This document shows, piece after piece, positions 53,335-62,577 of a DNA stretch of 64,000 nucleotides (the stretch's first letter is position 1; each line of letters opens with the position of its first letter). Both the position numbers and the translations under genes were made by a program. The notes under the pieces are model-generated. The model had not been told where the DNA came from and made no database searches. It worked only from the letters and a program-made list of their open reading frames with translations. Origin of the DNA: Pedobacter nanyangensis (GTDB lineage: Bacteria; Bacteroidota; Bacteroidia; Sphingobacteriales; Sphingobacteriaceae); the NCBI RefSeq assembly GCF_003313505.1, contig NZ_QMHO01000002.1, forward strand, positions 62,001 through 126,000, in the 5' to 3' direction.

Positions 53335-54384
53335 ATGAAAGCAAACCAAATACACACCGGAACATTTGTAAACCAAAAGGAAGTTATTGCGGTAGAATTG
53401 ACTAATACCAAAGGTACCTTTGTAAAACTGTTCAATTATGGAACCATTATCAACCAGTTTGTGGTTAAAAATGCACAGGGCGAGTGGCAGGATATTGTTT
53501 TAGGGTTTGATGACATTGAAGGCTATCTGAGCGAAGAATACCTTGCTAACTATCCTTATTTTGGAAGTGTTATTGGCCGTTACGCTAATAGGATAAAAAA
53601 CGGGGAATTTACCGTGGATGGAATAAGCTATCAATTGGCGCAAAACGCTGGTTCAGATTGTTTGCACGGTGGTACGGAAGGATTGGATAAAAAAGTTTGG
53701 GACATTATTGAATTACACCATGGGATCAATCCATCGGTTACTTTTCAATATTTTAGCTTAGATGGGGAAGAGGGTTTCCCGGGTGATTTGGCCATACAGC
53801 TGAAGTTTACGCTCACCGAAAATGATGAACTGATTTTAGCCTATCAGGCTGATACCGACGAAGCCACTCCGGTTAATCTGACGCATCACAGCTATTTTAA
53901 TCTTTCTAAAAACGGTGAGGGCATCCAATCGCATTATCATCAAATGAACGCTTCGCAGTGGTTGGCTCAGGACGACAATTACGTCGTGACAGGAGAACTG
54001 TTGCCTGTAGCAGGTTCATTGCATGATTTTAGAACAGGAAAGCGCATTGCAGAAGGTTGGGACAGCGAAAATGGTTATGATCAATCTTATTTATTGGATA
54101 AAAACTACAACGATTTAACCCTGGCCAGCAGAACGCACGCTGATGATAGTGGTTTGGTGCTTGCTGTTTATACCACAGAACCTGTAGCACATTTTTATAC
54201 GGCTAAATATCTGGATGTTAAAAACGGTAAGGGCGGGAAATCGTATGGCAGTTTTGATGCTTTTTGTGTAGAAACGCAACATGCACCCAATTCTATCAAC
54301 ATTCCTTCATTTCCAACTACAGTACTACAGCCCGAGGAACTTTATCAGCAAACCACCATTTACAAGGTGGAAGTAAAGAAATAA
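53335..54384 (+). CDS. galM: Aldose 1-epimerase
   Basis: 349 residues, no clear signal peptide, so cytoplasmic. GalM motifs: YFGSVIGRYANRIKNGEF near the N-terminus, the His pair LTHHSYFNLS with catalytic His, DQSYLLD, and the catalytic Glu in FCVETQHAPNSIN. It interconverts alpha and beta anomers of hexoses such as galactose or glucose. Lone gene with no sugar operon around it. A repeat-rich gap follows. Confidence 0.93.
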   Translation: MKANQIHTGTFVNQKEVIAVELTNTKGTFVKLFNYGTIINQFVVKNAQGEWQDIVLGFDDIEGYLSEEYLANYPYFGSVIGRYANRIKNGEFTVDGISYQLAQNAGSDCLHGGTEGLDKKVWDIIELHHGINPSVTFQYFSLDGEEGFPGDLAIQLKFTLTENDELILAYQADTDEATPVNLTHHSYFNLSKNGEGIQSHYHQMNASQWLAQDDNYVVTGELLPVAGSLHDFRTGKRIAEGWDSENGYDQSYLLDKNYNDLTLASRTHADDSGLVLAVYTTEPVAHFYTAKYLDVKNGKGGKSYGSFDAFCVETQHAPNSINIPSFPTTVLQPEELYQQTTIYKVEVKK

Positions 54385-54421
54385 AAGTTTAGTGGTATAG
54401 TTTCATGATATTTTTGATGTT

Positions 54422-54549
54422 GACTGACCCTGAAATAAATTACCTTCGGTGAACTCGCCAAAGCTCGGTTTATTGCAAAGCTTTCCGCTTCGCTACTGGT
54501 CAGGGTGACGTTAAATGAACGCTCCGCCATGCTGAATTTATTTCAGCAT
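54422..54549. repeat. REP-like element after galM
   Basis: ATGCTGAA (54529-54536) and TTCAGCAT (54542-54549) form a hairpin around a five-base loop. Nearby TGACCCTGAAATAAAT and GTCAGGGTGACGTT are further parts of a familiar dispersed intergenic element in this phylum. The gap separates convergent genes. Confidence 0.65.
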
Positions 54550-54606
54550 CAGTTTTACAGGCAAATCACCAATAATGTTATTAAACAACCCCAGACACTT
54601 ATCGAT

Positions 54607-55470
54607 TTAAATCCTCTCTAAAATCATTTGGATAGCTTTTTCTACAATGGCGTTTGGATTGCTGCTAAACTCAAACTTTACACGGCTGGCTAAAATAGCA
54701 TTAATAGATAGTGCTTTATGGCCTAAGGTTTTTGCCAGCGCATAGATGCCTGCGGTTTCCATTTCGAGATTGGTAATGCGTTGTTGGGCACTTTTAAAAC
54801 TGTTCAATTGCCCGATAAAATTGTTTACGGTGTTCCTGGCCCTTACTTGCCGGCCTTGTGGGGCGTAAAAGCCAGGAGCGGTAGCAGTAATGCCCGTTGG
54901 AAGGTCGTAGGCGAACTGTTTTAGCAATTGGTCGCTCGCCTTGGTAAGGTAGGGATCGATCCCTTTGATATGATCAAAATGTTGGTGGATTTGGCTGAGC
55001 AACGCATGTTCATCGTTAGAGGGCTGTTGTTCGTAGTAGTGCATCAAAGCATCAAAACCTAAGCCGTAAGAAGAAGCAAGGATTGTACCCATTGGGATAT
55101 CTGCCTGTACCGCTCCAGAAGTGCCAATTCTGATGATGTTTAGAGATTTAAGCGTTTTGTTCACCGTTCTTGCATTAAAATCGATGTTCACTAAGGCATC
55201 AAGTTCATTGAAAACAATATCAATATTGTCGGTACCAATGCCGGTTGAAATAACGGTTACCCTATTTTTGCCTATAAATCCCGTGTGGGTTATAAATTCC
55301 CTTTTGCCTTTTTTAAGCTCTATACGGTCAAAATGCTTGCTTACTTCGGCAACACGGTCTGGGTCGCCCACGGTAATTACCGTATCAGCAATGTCTTCTG
55401 GCAATAGGTTTAAATGGTAAATACTCCCATCAGGATTGATAATTAGATCGGCTTTTGATAATTTTTCCAT
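54607..55470 (-). CDS. Nucleoside phosphorylase, uridine phosphorylase type
   Basis: 287 residues, soluble. PNP/UDP-family features: phosphate-binding VGDPDRVAEVSKHFD, a VISTGIGTDNIDIVFNELDAL segment, RIGTSGAVQADIPMGTIL and the ribose-binding NLEMETAGIYALAKTLGHKAL. It cleaves nucleosides with phosphate for base salvage; uridine is the likely substrate by overall layout, but this is not certain. Repeat-rich short gap separates it from yigZ. Confidence 0.9.
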   Translation of the reverse strand: MEKLSKADLIINPDGSIYHLNLLPEDIADTVITVGDPDRVAEVSKHFDRIELKKGKREFITHTGFIGKNRVTVISTGIGTDNIDIVFNELDALVNIDFNARTVNKTLKSLNIIRIGTSGAVQADIPMGTILASSYGLGFDALMHYYEQQPSNDEHALLSQIHQHFDHIKGIDPYLTKASDQLLKQFAYDLPTGITATAPGFYAPQGRQVRARNTVNNFIGQLNSFKSAQQRITNLEMETAGIYALAKTLGHKALSINAILASRVKFEFSSNPNAIVEKAIQMILERI

Positions 55471-55473
55471 ATT

Positions 55474-55520
55474 GTTTAGTAGTTAGGAATTAGGGGCTAG
55501 TGGCTAGTATCTAGTCGGTT
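55474..55520. repeat. Degenerate TAGTAG/TTAGGAATTAGGG-type intergenic repeat
   Basis: TTAGTAGTTAGGAATTAGGG at 55479-55498 closely matches the text near 2129-2155 (GTTAGGTATTAGTAGCTAGG and AATTAGGGGTTAGTAATGG), and also resembles 3325-3410. A family of low-complexity intergenic elements. Confidence 0.5.
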
Positions 55521-55551
55521 CTTCCATCGAAACAACTAAAAAACCAAACAA

Positions 55552-56166
55552 CTAGATCGTACCAAGGTAAGCAATTTTTAGCCCTTCTATTTTGTCTAGT
55601 TTTTTAATGACCTGGTTCAGATTGGCTTTTCTAACTTCAAAAGTTAGGGCGCAATAAGTGTCAAAGTTCTGTTTGATGATATTCAATTGCTCGTCTTTCA
55701 TGATCCGCATCACATCATTCATCATCAAATAATCAAATTCCAGCTCATAAACATCGTTAACGGTTTTGGTGATAATCTCGGCAGCGTTCAGGGCTTCTAC
55801 CGTAGCGGTTTTATAAGCGTTAATCAGCCCGGGAACGCCCAATAAAGTGCCGCCGAAATATCTCACCACTACCACCAAAATATTGGTTACATCGGCAGAA
55901 AGTAAGGAATTTAAGATGGGACGGCCGGCGGTTCCCGAAGGCTCTCCATCGTCGTTAAGCTTAAAAACGTTCCTGTCGGGACTAAGCCTTAAAGCCCAGC
56001 AAAAGTGCCTCGCTTTGGGATGTTCGGCCCTTAATTTAGCAACCAGTTCTTTTACGTCTGTTTCTGATTTAATGGGGTAGGCATAAGCAATAAACTTGCT
56101 GCCCTTATCCCTAAAAATGCCTTCGCTGGTTTGGGTAATGGTTTGGTAGGTATCGCTAAACAGCAT
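55552..56166 (-). CDS. YigZ/IMPACT family protein
   Basis: 204 residues. N-terminal IMPACT domain: DKGSKFIAYAYPI, ARHFCWALRL, LNDDGEPSGTAGRPIL and VVVVRYFGGTLLGVPGLINAY, all diagnostic. A smaller C-terminal ferredoxin-like domain (DUF1949) follows. YigZ-type proteins are conserved and possibly act in translation control; function is not settled. It overlaps the upstream EamA gene by 11 bases, in a ribD-EamA-yigZ unit. Confidence 0.93.
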   Translation of the reverse strand: MLFSDTYQTITQTSEGIFRDKGSKFIAYAYPIKSETDVKELVAKLRAEHPKARHFCWALRLSPDRNVFKLNDDGEPSGTAGRPILNSLLSADVTNILVVVVRYFGGTLLGVPGLINAYKTATVEALNAAEIITKTVNDVYELEFDYLMMNDVMRIMKDEQLNIIKQNFDTYCALTFEVRKANLNQVIKKLDKIEGLKIAYLGTI

Positions 56167-57022
56167 ATATTTTGGATAAGGTAATTAATATAATGGAAAC
56201 AAGCGCTAGTGTTAGGCCAATATAGTTCCATTTGCTCAATCTTTCCCTAAACACAAAAATGCCAATTAAACTGCCTGCTATAATTACGCCCATGTTCATG
56301 GCAGCAAAAACAGTAGAAGGGTTTTCTGACATTTCCCGGTGTGCGTTCAGATAAAATAAGATGTTTCCAAAGTTGAAAATGCCTAAAATACAGCCACAAA
56401 AAAAGTTTACCAATTGCAGCTTTGTCTTTTTGCTGATAACTAAATAGATCAGGTAAATAGCAGATAGTAAAAATGCCAAGCAGTAGATGATAAATAGCGA
56501 AGTAGTGTACGGTACAACGCTGTTTTGACTAACCATTTTGAAAAGCACATCTACCACGCCAAATCCAAAAAACACCAATAGGAGGTACAGCCAACTCTTT
56601 TTGGAAGAAGTCCTATCGCTTTTACGGTACATGGTAAAAATAATGGCGGCAAAGCCGAAAACAATAGCTACTTCCTTATAGCGATCAAAGCGCTCGTTGA
56701 ACAGAAAATACGCTGCACCTAAGGAGATAAATAGGGATAAACGCTGGGCGATATCTGTTCGTGCTAGGCCTGCACTGCGTACCGATAAGCCCAGGAACAC
56801 AAAGATACTCGGCAGAAGAAAACCTAAAGCCCAATACACTTTGGGAAAGCTATTTAAGTTAGCCTGGTTAAAGTCTGGCTTGAAGCAAATTAAACTTAAA
56901 ATAATGGCGAAAAAATAGTTCCAAGTAATGGCCTGCGTAATATTGATCTGGTAACGCCTGGCCAGCTTAAACAATACGCCAACGGTTACGCTACAAAGAA
57001 TACTTAGGAATAGGTAGCTCAT
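56156..57022 (-). CDS. EamA-family drug/metabolite transporter
   Basis: 288 residues with about ten hydrophobic helices in two similar halves (EamA repeats), e.g. ITWNYFFAIILSLICF and MNMGVIIAGSLIGIFVFRERLSKWNYIGL; the latter is the typical EamA end. Inner membrane; substrate unknown. It overlaps ribD by 4 bases and yigZ by 11, so it is co-transcribed with them. A link with flavin precursors is possible only by position. Confidence 0.88.
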   Translation of the reverse strand: MSYLFLSILCSVTVGVLFKLARRYQINITQAITWNYFFAIILSLICFKPDFNQANLNSFPKVYWALGFLLPSIFVFLGLSVRSAGLARTDIAQRLSLFISLGAAYFLFNERFDRYKEVAIVFGFAAIIFTMYRKSDRTSSKKSWLYLLLVFFGFGVVDVLFKMVSQNSVVPYTTSLFIIYCLAFLLSAIYLIYLVISKKTKLQLVNFFCGCILGIFNFGNILFYLNAHREMSENPSTVFAAMNMGVIIAGSLIGIFVFRERLSKWNYIGLTLALVSIILITLSKIYAV

Positions 57023-58071
57023 ACTTTGTTTGGTTTATATAGGTTTAGTTCGTCGTTGCCAATAATTGATTGTGCCAACAATACCCCATTAATTTTAGGG
57101 GCCTTTAAGCCTTCGCCCCATATTGTTTTACTGGTAAATATACGGGCTTCGTCCCATAAATTGGAAACGATAAACTGCTGCAATATATGGGCTCCGCCTT
57201 CAATAATAACAGACTGGATATCCATTAAATACAGCTGGTAGGCAATTTTTTGCGGCAAATAAAAGTGCATATCCTCCATCTGAACAAAATGGATATTGTT
57301 AACTACCGTTGTTTTAACCTCGTTAAAGACAATGGTTTTGGCGGCATCGTTAAAAATATGGAAATCGGAAGGAATGTCTAAATTCTTGTCTATGACAATG
57401 CGGATAGGGTTTTTGCCATTTACCTCTCTGGTGTTCAGCTGCGGGTTATCAGCCAGTACGGTATTTTTGCCAACCAGGATACTGTCTTCTTCACTGCGCC
57501 ATTGATGGGCTAAAGTTTTGGCTGCCGCACCAGTAATCCATCGTTGCGAAATGTTTGCTGGGGCGAAGTATCCATCGGCGGTTTGCGCCCATTTAAGGAT
57601 AAAATAGGGGCGTTGCTCTTTAACTCGGGTAAAAAAGCGCCGATTAACAAACTCGCATTGTTCTTTTAGGATATCTGTAACGACTTCGATACCGGCATTC
57701 CTTAATTTGGCAATCCCCTTGCCGTTTACACTTTCAAAGGGGTCTGTGTTGCCTATTACCACTTTTTTTATTCCATGCCTGATCAATAAATCAGCGCAGG
57801 GCGGAGTTTTTCCAAAATGCGAACAAGGTTCTAAAGTAACGTAAGCTGTGGCCTGTTTTAAAAGATGGGGAGCATCATCGCCATGCTTGGCAAATACATC
57901 ATGAATTGCGTTTACTTCAGCATGGGCTTCGCCAAGTTTTTGATGGTAGCCTTCGCCAATAATTTGGCTTTCATGTACAATTACACAGCCAACCATTGGG
58001 TTTGGGCTCACACTGCCCATGCCCATTACGGCAAGCTCTAAACATCGCTGCATATAAAATTCATGGTTCAT
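57019..58071 (-). CDS. ribD: Bifunctional riboflavin deaminase/reductase
   Basis: 350 residues from the ATG at 58071 (MNHEFYMQRCLELA). A start at 58098 is rejected because a TATTTTTG -7 box sits between the two. N-terminal cytidine-deaminase-like domain: HAEVNAIHD (zinc His and catalytic Glu) and LEPCSHFGKTPPCADLLI (zinc Cys pair). The C-terminal reductase domain from about 150 carries WITGAAAKTLAHQWRSEEDSILVGKNT and VIIEGGAHIL. Performs the second and third steps of riboflavin synthesis. First gene of a three-gene unit, divergent from prmC. Confidence 0.94.
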   Translation of the reverse strand: MNHEFYMQRCLELAVMGMGSVSPNPMVGCVIVHESQIIGEGYHQKLGEAHAEVNAIHDVFAKHGDDAPHLLKQATAYVTLEPCSHFGKTPPCADLLIRHGIKKVVIGNTDPFESVNGKGIAKLRNAGIEVVTDILKEQCEFVNRRFFTRVKEQRPYFILKWAQTADGYFAPANISQRWITGAAAKTLAHQWRSEEDSILVGKNTVLADNPQLNTREVNGKNPIRIVIDKNLDIPSDFHIFNDAAKTIVFNEVKTTVVNNIHFVQMEDMHFYLPQKIAYQLYLMDIQSVIIEGGAHILQQFIVSNLWDEARIFTSKTIWGEGLKAPKINGVLLAQSIIGNDELNLYKPNKV

Positions 58072-58076
58072 CGCAA

Positions 58077-58084
58077 CAAAAATA
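58077..58084 (-). promoter_or_regulatory. -7 box of ribD
   Basis: Read on the minus strand: TATTTTTG, followed closely by the ribD ATG at 58071, giving a nearly leaderless mRNA. The -33 element is unclear. Confidence 0.45.
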
Positions 58085-58119
58085 AACTTATTTTGCAATT
58101 GACCTGTTCGAAATAAAAC

Positions 58120-58127
58120 TACTTTTG
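58120..58127 (+). promoter_or_regulatory. -7 box of prmC
   Basis: TACTTTTG at 58120-58127, with a TTG at 58099-58101 as a possible -33 (18-base gap). Only about 5 bases separate it from the prmC ATG. Confidence 0.45.
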
Positions 58128-58131
58128 CAGC

Positions 58132-58983
58132 ATGAACTTGGCTGAGCTATCTGTTACCTTTCAACAAAAACTGCAAAAACTGTACGACGCAGAAGAAATC
58201 CAATCACTGTTTCTGTTGGTGGTTAACCATCTGTTGGGCTACGGCAAAGCAAGGTATATTGCCGAAAAGCAAACGCCAATTAAAGCAGATGTTTGTTTAA
58301 AGTTTAACGAGATGTTGGTTTTGTTAAATAGCGGAATACCAGTTCAATATGTGCTTGGCGAAACCGAGTTTTATGGGCTTAAGTTCAACGTGAATCCATC
58401 GGTGCTTATACCTAGGCCAGAAACGGAGGAATTGGTTGATTGGGTACTGAATGAGCATAAAGGAAGCAGGCAGTTGGCAAACATTTTAGATATCGGAACG
58501 GGGAGTGGCTGTATTGCAATATCCTTGAAAAAACATTTACAACAAGCGAAGGTTTTTGCCATGGATATTTCTAAAAAGGCTTTGGAAACTGCAAAAGACA
58601 ATGCGGTTTTAAATGCGGTGGAAGTAGATTTCATTACTGATAATATCCTTGGTCCATTAAATGTTGACTATCCCAAATTCCATATTATCGTGAGTAACCC
58701 GCCCTATATTACCGAGGACGAAAAGCTGGAAATGCACCAAAATGTACTCGCCCATGAGCCACATACTGCCCTTTTTGTGAGCAACGAAAAGCCCTTGGTT
58801 TTCTATGAAGCCATCGCCGATTTTGCAAAACTACACCTTGATAAGGGCGGCTGTCTGTTTTTCGAGATCAATGAATATTTAGGTCATCAAACCATTGAAA
58901 TGTTGGTGGATAAAGGCTTTTCTGATATCGTTTTACGTAAAGATATGCAAGGGAAAGATCGAATGCTGAAGGCGGTTAGATAG
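58132..58983 (+). CDS. prmC: Peptide chain release factor N5-glutamine methyltransferase
   Basis: 283 residues. Methylates the GGQ glutamine of release factors RF1 and RF2 using SAM. Helical N-terminal RF-binding domain (about 1-75), then Rossmann methyltransferase: RPETEELVDWVL, SAM loop DIGTGSGCIAISL, and the catalytic NPPY in VSNPPYITEDEK. The end, FFEINEYLGH and DMQGKDRMLKAVR, is as expected. Divergent from ribD. Confidence 0.95.
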   Translation: MNLAELSVTFQQKLQKLYDAEEIQSLFLLVVNHLLGYGKARYIAEKQTPIKADVCLKFNEMLVLLNSGIPVQYVLGETEFYGLKFNVNPSVLIPRPETEELVDWVLNEHKGSRQLANILDIGTGSGCIAISLKKHLQQAKVFAMDISKKALETAKDNAVLNAVEVDFITDNILGPLNVDYPKFHIIVSNPPYITEDEKLEMHQNVLAHEPHTALFVSNEKPLVFYEAIADFAKLHLDKGGCLFFEINEYLGHQTIEMLVDKGFSDIVLRKDMQGKDRMLKAVR

Positions 58984-59096
58984 CACGATAGCGGCGCTAT
59001 TTTACCTATTGATGATCACTATCAAATCTGTGTTAAAACTTTTTTGGCTTAACTATTGTTGGTGTTTATGTTTATTAATCATTTAAACTAAATACT

Positions 59097-59960
59097 ATGA
59101 ACACGTTCAAAACAACATCATTACTAATAGGTGTTGCGTTACTTTCAGCTTGTGGGGTAAGCAAAAAGAAATATGCCGAGCTACAAGGTAATTTCAATCA
59201 GGTGCAGCAACAGTACAATGACCTTAATAAAAAATTGGTAGGTACTGAATCGGAACTTTCCAATGCCAAAACTAGAATATCAAGTTTGGACGAAGCGATA
59301 GCACGTGAGCGCGCAAACGCCAAGGAATTGCAGGAAGCCCTTAATAAATGCTTAAACGCTAGTAACCAGGGCAATGTTAATATCTCTAAATTGGTTGATG
59401 AAATCAATAGTTCAAATAAATATATCAAAGAGCTTATTGCGGCTAAGAACAAAAGCGACTCGCTTAATATGGCCCTTACCAATAAGCTAACCCGCTCATT
59501 GAGCAGGGAAGAAATGGGTGATGTAGATGTGCAAGTGCTTAAAGGTGTAGTGTATATCTCGTTGTCTGATAATATGCTTTACAAATCTGGTAGCTACGAA
59601 ATTTCAGATAAAGCAGGCGCTACTTTAGGTAAAATTGCCAAAATCATCACCGATTTTAAAGACTACGAGGTGTTGGTAGAAGGTAATACCGATAATGTGC
59701 CAATTAAAATGACCAATATTAGAAATAACTGGGATTTAAGTGCGTTAAGGGCATCATCGGTAGTGCAAAGCTTGCAGAATAATTACGGTGTTGACCCTAA
59801 GCGTTTAACTGCTGGTGGTAGAGGCGAGTATAACCCAATTGCTGGTAACGATACCGTATCCGGAAAAGCTAGAAATAGACGTACACAAATTATCATTACG
59901 CCTAAATTGGATCAGTTTATGGATTTGATTGATAAAACAGCTGAGAAGCCAACTAATTAA
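59097..59960 (+). CDS. OmpA-family lipoprotein with coiled coil
   Basis: 287 residues. Lipobox LLSAC at about residue 20, so outer-membrane lipid anchored. Residues ~25-125 are a long coiled coil (YAELQGNFNQVQQQYNDLNK). The C-terminal OmpA domain (about 150-275) has EGNTDNVPI, NWDLSALRASSVVQSL and RLTAGGRGEYNPI, with the Asp and Arg that bind diaminopimelate in peptidoglycan. Likely bridges outer membrane and cell wall. Single gene, convergent with xerD. Confidence 0.9.
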   Translation: MNTFKTTSLLIGVALLSACGVSKKKYAELQGNFNQVQQQYNDLNKKLVGTESELSNAKTRISSLDEAIARERANAKELQEALNKCLNASNQGNVNISKLVDEINSSNKYIKELIAAKNKSDSLNMALTNKLTRSLSREEMGDVDVQVLKGVVYISLSDNMLYKSGSYEISDKAGATLGKIAKIITDFKDYEVLVEGNTDNVPIKMTNIRNNWDLSALRASSVVQSLQNNYGVDPKRLTAGGRGEYNPIAGNDTVSGKARNRRTQIIITPKLDQFMDLIDKTAEKPTN

Positions 59961-59979
59961 GCTTTTTCGCTTAGTTTTC

Positions 59980-60025
59980 AACCCCATAAGTATAGCGGCA
60001 GCGGCCGATATATTTATGGGGTTTT
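59980..60025. terminator. Bidirectional terminator between OmpA-like gene and xerD
   Basis: AACCCCATA (59980-59988) pairs with TATGGGGTT (60015-60023), with T's on the plus side and A-rich text in front. Serves convergent genes. Confidence 0.7.
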
Positions 60026-60026
60026 C

Positions 60027-60926
60027 TTATGCCCTGGGATGAAATTCGGTAATGACGGTTTTCAGGTAATCTCTGTCCAGATGGGTGTATATTTCCGTAG
60101 TGGTGATACTGGCATGGCCCAACATCTCCTGGATGGCCCTTAAATCTGCGCCGCCTTCAATTAAGTGAGTGGCAAAGGAATGCCGCAAAGTATGCGGACT
60201 GATGTTTTTATGGATGCCAGCGGCAACTGCCAACGACTTAATTAGATTGAAAATCGAAATTCGGGAAAGCTTAGCGCCAAATCTGTTCAGGAAAATATAG
60301 TCTTCATTTCCTTTCTTGATAGCTTGATGAACTCTTACCTCATTTAAGTAGATGTTGATGAACTTTAAGGCAATGCCCCCAATGGGTACAAGGCGTTCCT
60401 TGTTGCCTTTGCCAACAACTTTGATAAACTCGGTATCTTCAAATATATTGGATATTTTGAGTTCTGTTAACTCGCTAACTCTTAATCCGCAACTATACAA
60501 TACTTCAATAATGGCTTTGTTTCTCATGCCTTCCGGTTTTGAAGCATCAATAGCGGTAATCAGTTGATCAATCTCGTGTACGCTCAACGTATCGGGGAGC
60601 TTTCTGGATATTTTTGGGGTTTCAAGTAATGAAGAAGGGTCACTTTCGATCAATGATTCTTCCATTAAATACAGGAAAAATGATTTGATGCCCGAAATTA
60701 CCCGAGCCTGAGTGCTGGCTTGTGTACCAAGCTCGTTTAGCCAAATAAGAAAGTCACGCAAATCCCTAAGCGAAATGGTTTTAAGTGTAGCTTCTTTTTG
60801 GGCTAAAGAAAGGTATTGGAAAAGCTTGGAAACGTCGTTGAGGTAGGCGTTGATAGAGTTTTCAGATAATGAACGCTCTAATTTTAAGTAAACGGAAAAT
60901 CCTTTTAGGTAAGATTGGATGTTCAT
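60027..60926 (-). CDS. xerD: Tyrosine recombinase XerD
   Basis: 299 residues, the normal Xer length. N-terminal SAM-like core-binding domain (about 1-90), then the catalytic domain with the tyrosine-recombinase residues: Arg in SCGLRVSELTEL, Lys in VGKGNKERLVPIG, HTLRHSFATHL (His and Arg), GHASITTTEIYTH with His and nucleophile Tyr. With XerC it resolves chromosome dimers at dif. No flanking att sites or phage genes, so a chromosomal housekeeping role is likely. Confidence 0.92.
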   Translation of the reverse strand: MNIQSYLKGFSVYLKLERSLSENSINAYLNDVSKLFQYLSLAQKEATLKTISLRDLRDFLIWLNELGTQASTQARVISGIKSFFLYLMEESLIESDPSSLLETPKISRKLPDTLSVHEIDQLITAIDASKPEGMRNKAIIEVLYSCGLRVSELTELKISNIFEDTEFIKVVGKGNKERLVPIGGIALKFINIYLNEVRVHQAIKKGNEDYIFLNRFGAKLSRISIFNLIKSLAVAAGIHKNISPHTLRHSFATHLIEGGADLRAIQEMLGHASITTTEIYTHLDRDYLKTVITEFHPRA

Positions 60927-60970
60927 TATTTGAATCTTTTTTTTAACATTGCGTAAGGCAAAATGCCTAG

Positions 60971-60984
60971 CAAAAATACGTTTG
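60971..60984. promoter_or_regulatory. Overlapping divergent -7 boxes of xerD and aroQ
   Basis: CAAAAATACGTTTG reads as TACGTTTG (60977-60984) rightward to aroQ and as TATTTTTG (60978-60971) leftward to xerD. The two boxes share the same TA step, so the two promoters should compete. Confidence 0.5.
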
Positions 60985-61018
60985 CTTTTTTAAAAACCGA
61001 TACTTTAAATACCGCACC

Positions 61019-61435
61019 ATGAAGATACAGATTATTAACGGTCCGAACTTGAATTTACTTGGCTTACGCGAACCCAGTATTTATGGCACTGAAAGCATTG
61101 ATAGCTATATTGAACAGCTTAAAACGCAGTACAGCATTATCGATATTGATTATTATCAAAGTAATGTAGAGGGGGAACTGATTAATAAACTGCATGAGGT
61201 AGGTTTTAGCTATGATGGAATTATTTTGAATGCTGGTGGCTACACCCATACCTCTGTGGCCATTGCAGATGCTATAGCGGCAATAAAGACCCCAGTGGTT
61301 GAAGTACATGTATCCAATATTTACGCCAGAGAGGAGTATAGGCATGTGTCGTTAACAGGAAAGAATTGCAAGGGTGTACTTACAGGTTTTGGTTTAAATG
61401 GCTATCGGCTGGCTTTGGAAAGTTTTTTAAAATAG
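61019..61435 (+). CDS. aroQ: Type II 3-dehydroquinate dehydratase
   Basis: 138 residues. Third step of the shikimate pathway. Start motif INGPNLNLLGLREPSIYG with catalytic Tyr; NAGGYTHTSVAI with active-site Asn and the following His; EVHVSNIYAREEYRHVS with catalytic His; GFGLNGYRLAL at the end. Soluble dodecameric enzyme in known cases. Lone gene divergent from xerD. Confidence 0.95.
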   Translation: MKIQIINGPNLNLLGLREPSIYGTESIDSYIEQLKTQYSIIDIDYYQSNVEGELINKLHEVGFSYDGIILNAGGYTHTSVAIADAIAAIKTPVVEVHVSNIYAREEYRHVSLTGKNCKGVLTGFGLNGYRLALESFLK

Positions 61436-61526
61436 ATGTTTAAGCACGAAAAAGATAAACACCTTAGGCACTTTAACTTATCTAATCGTATTGAGGGGCT
61501 AAAATGTTCTTAGATGCCTAAAGTCG

Positions 61527-62543
61527 TTAAAACGAAATATCACTAAACTTCCCGATTTTCTTCACAAAATATCGCCAAACAATGCTTCCGTTTAAAACTC
61601 CTTGATGCTGATTCAATGGTAGTTGTAATTTGCTGCGCTTTTCGGAGGTTCTGAAAATCTGTTTGAAAAATTGAAAATGCGCCTTATTGATAGAAAAAGC
61701 AAAGGCAAACTGACCTTTTAGCATAAATTGGATGCAGGCGGCCAAATCCAGCCAAAGGCGAATAAATATTTTGTATGTAGCCTCTCCAAAAGGGAGGTTT
61801 TTCTGCATAATAATCAGGTTGTTCCGGAAATTAAGATAGCTTTTGAACGGACTGCCAGCATCCAAAGTGCCGCCACCAACATGGTAAACTTCGGCGGCGG
61901 TGCAGCAAACCACCTCGTAGCCTATGTTTTTTAAGCGCCAGCACAGATCTATCTCCTCCATGTGGGCAAACAAATCAGGATCTAAGCCGCCTACTTCTTT
62001 CCATGCTTTGCTTTTAATGAAAAAAGCTGCTCCTGATGCCCAAAAGATAGGGAGGTTGCTATTGTATTGTCCGTAATCTTCCTCTAAACGATCGAAGATG
62101 CGTCCACGGCAAAAAGTAAAACCGTAGCTGTCGATAAAACCGCCTGCGGCCCCCGCATATTCAAAGGCTTGTTTGTGTTGCTGCCATTTGATTTTTGGTT
62201 GTGCTATTGCTATTTTTTGATCGCTTTGCATCAGCTCTATTACGGGCTTAATCCAGTTTTCGGGAACTTCCACGTCTGAATTGAGCAATACGAAATAATC
62301 AGCATCAACTTTGGTCAAGGCTCTGTTGTAACCTTCGGCAAAGCCATAATTTTCATCATTAACAATAACCCTAACTCCTGGATAATTTGAGGCTATAAAT
62401 GAAATAGAATCATCGGTAGAGGCATTATCGGCCACAATGATTTGCAAATTGCCATAATTGCTTTGAACAACACTGGGCAAAAACCTTTCTAAAAAAGATT
62501 TTCCGTTCCAGTTCAATATAACAACAGCTACGCTTGGTTCCAT
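61527..62543 (-). CDS. GT2-family glycosyltransferase
   Basis: 338 residues. GT-A fold: VVILNWNGKSFLERFLPSV, IIVADNASTDDSI, then LLNSDVEVPENWI giving the DxD-like metal site, and the ED-type MEEIDLCWRLKNIGYEV later. Resembles rhamnosyl/cell-surface glycan transferases (WcaA/RfbN type). No clear membrane helix, though a hydrophobic stretch lies near the end. It lies next to an LpxL-like acyltransferase, both possibly acting on envelope lipids or glycans. The 34-base gap suggests co-transcription. Confidence 0.9.
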   Translation of the reverse strand: MEPSVAVVILNWNGKSFLERFLPSVVQSNYGNLQIIVADNASTDDSISFIASNYPGVRVIVNDENYGFAEGYNRALTKVDADYFVLLNSDVEVPENWIKPVIELMQSDQKIAIAQPKIKWQQHKQAFEYAGAAGGFIDSYGFTFCRGRIFDRLEEDYGQYNSNLPIFWASGAAFFIKSKAWKEVGGLDPDLFAHMEEIDLCWRLKNIGYEVVCCTAAEVYHVGGGTLDAGSPFKSYLNFRNNLIIMQKNLPFGEATYKIFIRLWLDLAACIQFMLKGQFAFAFSINKAHFQFFKQIFRTSEKRSKLQLPLNQHQGVLNGSIVWRYFVKKIGKFSDISF

Positions 62544-62577
62544 TTTGTGAGTGATTTGGTATTGTGTATCAAATTAT

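Noticed and set aside
60027..60926. Integrase of a mobile element
   Set aside because: Xer-like length and motifs, housekeeping neighbours, no att duplication or phage genes in view.
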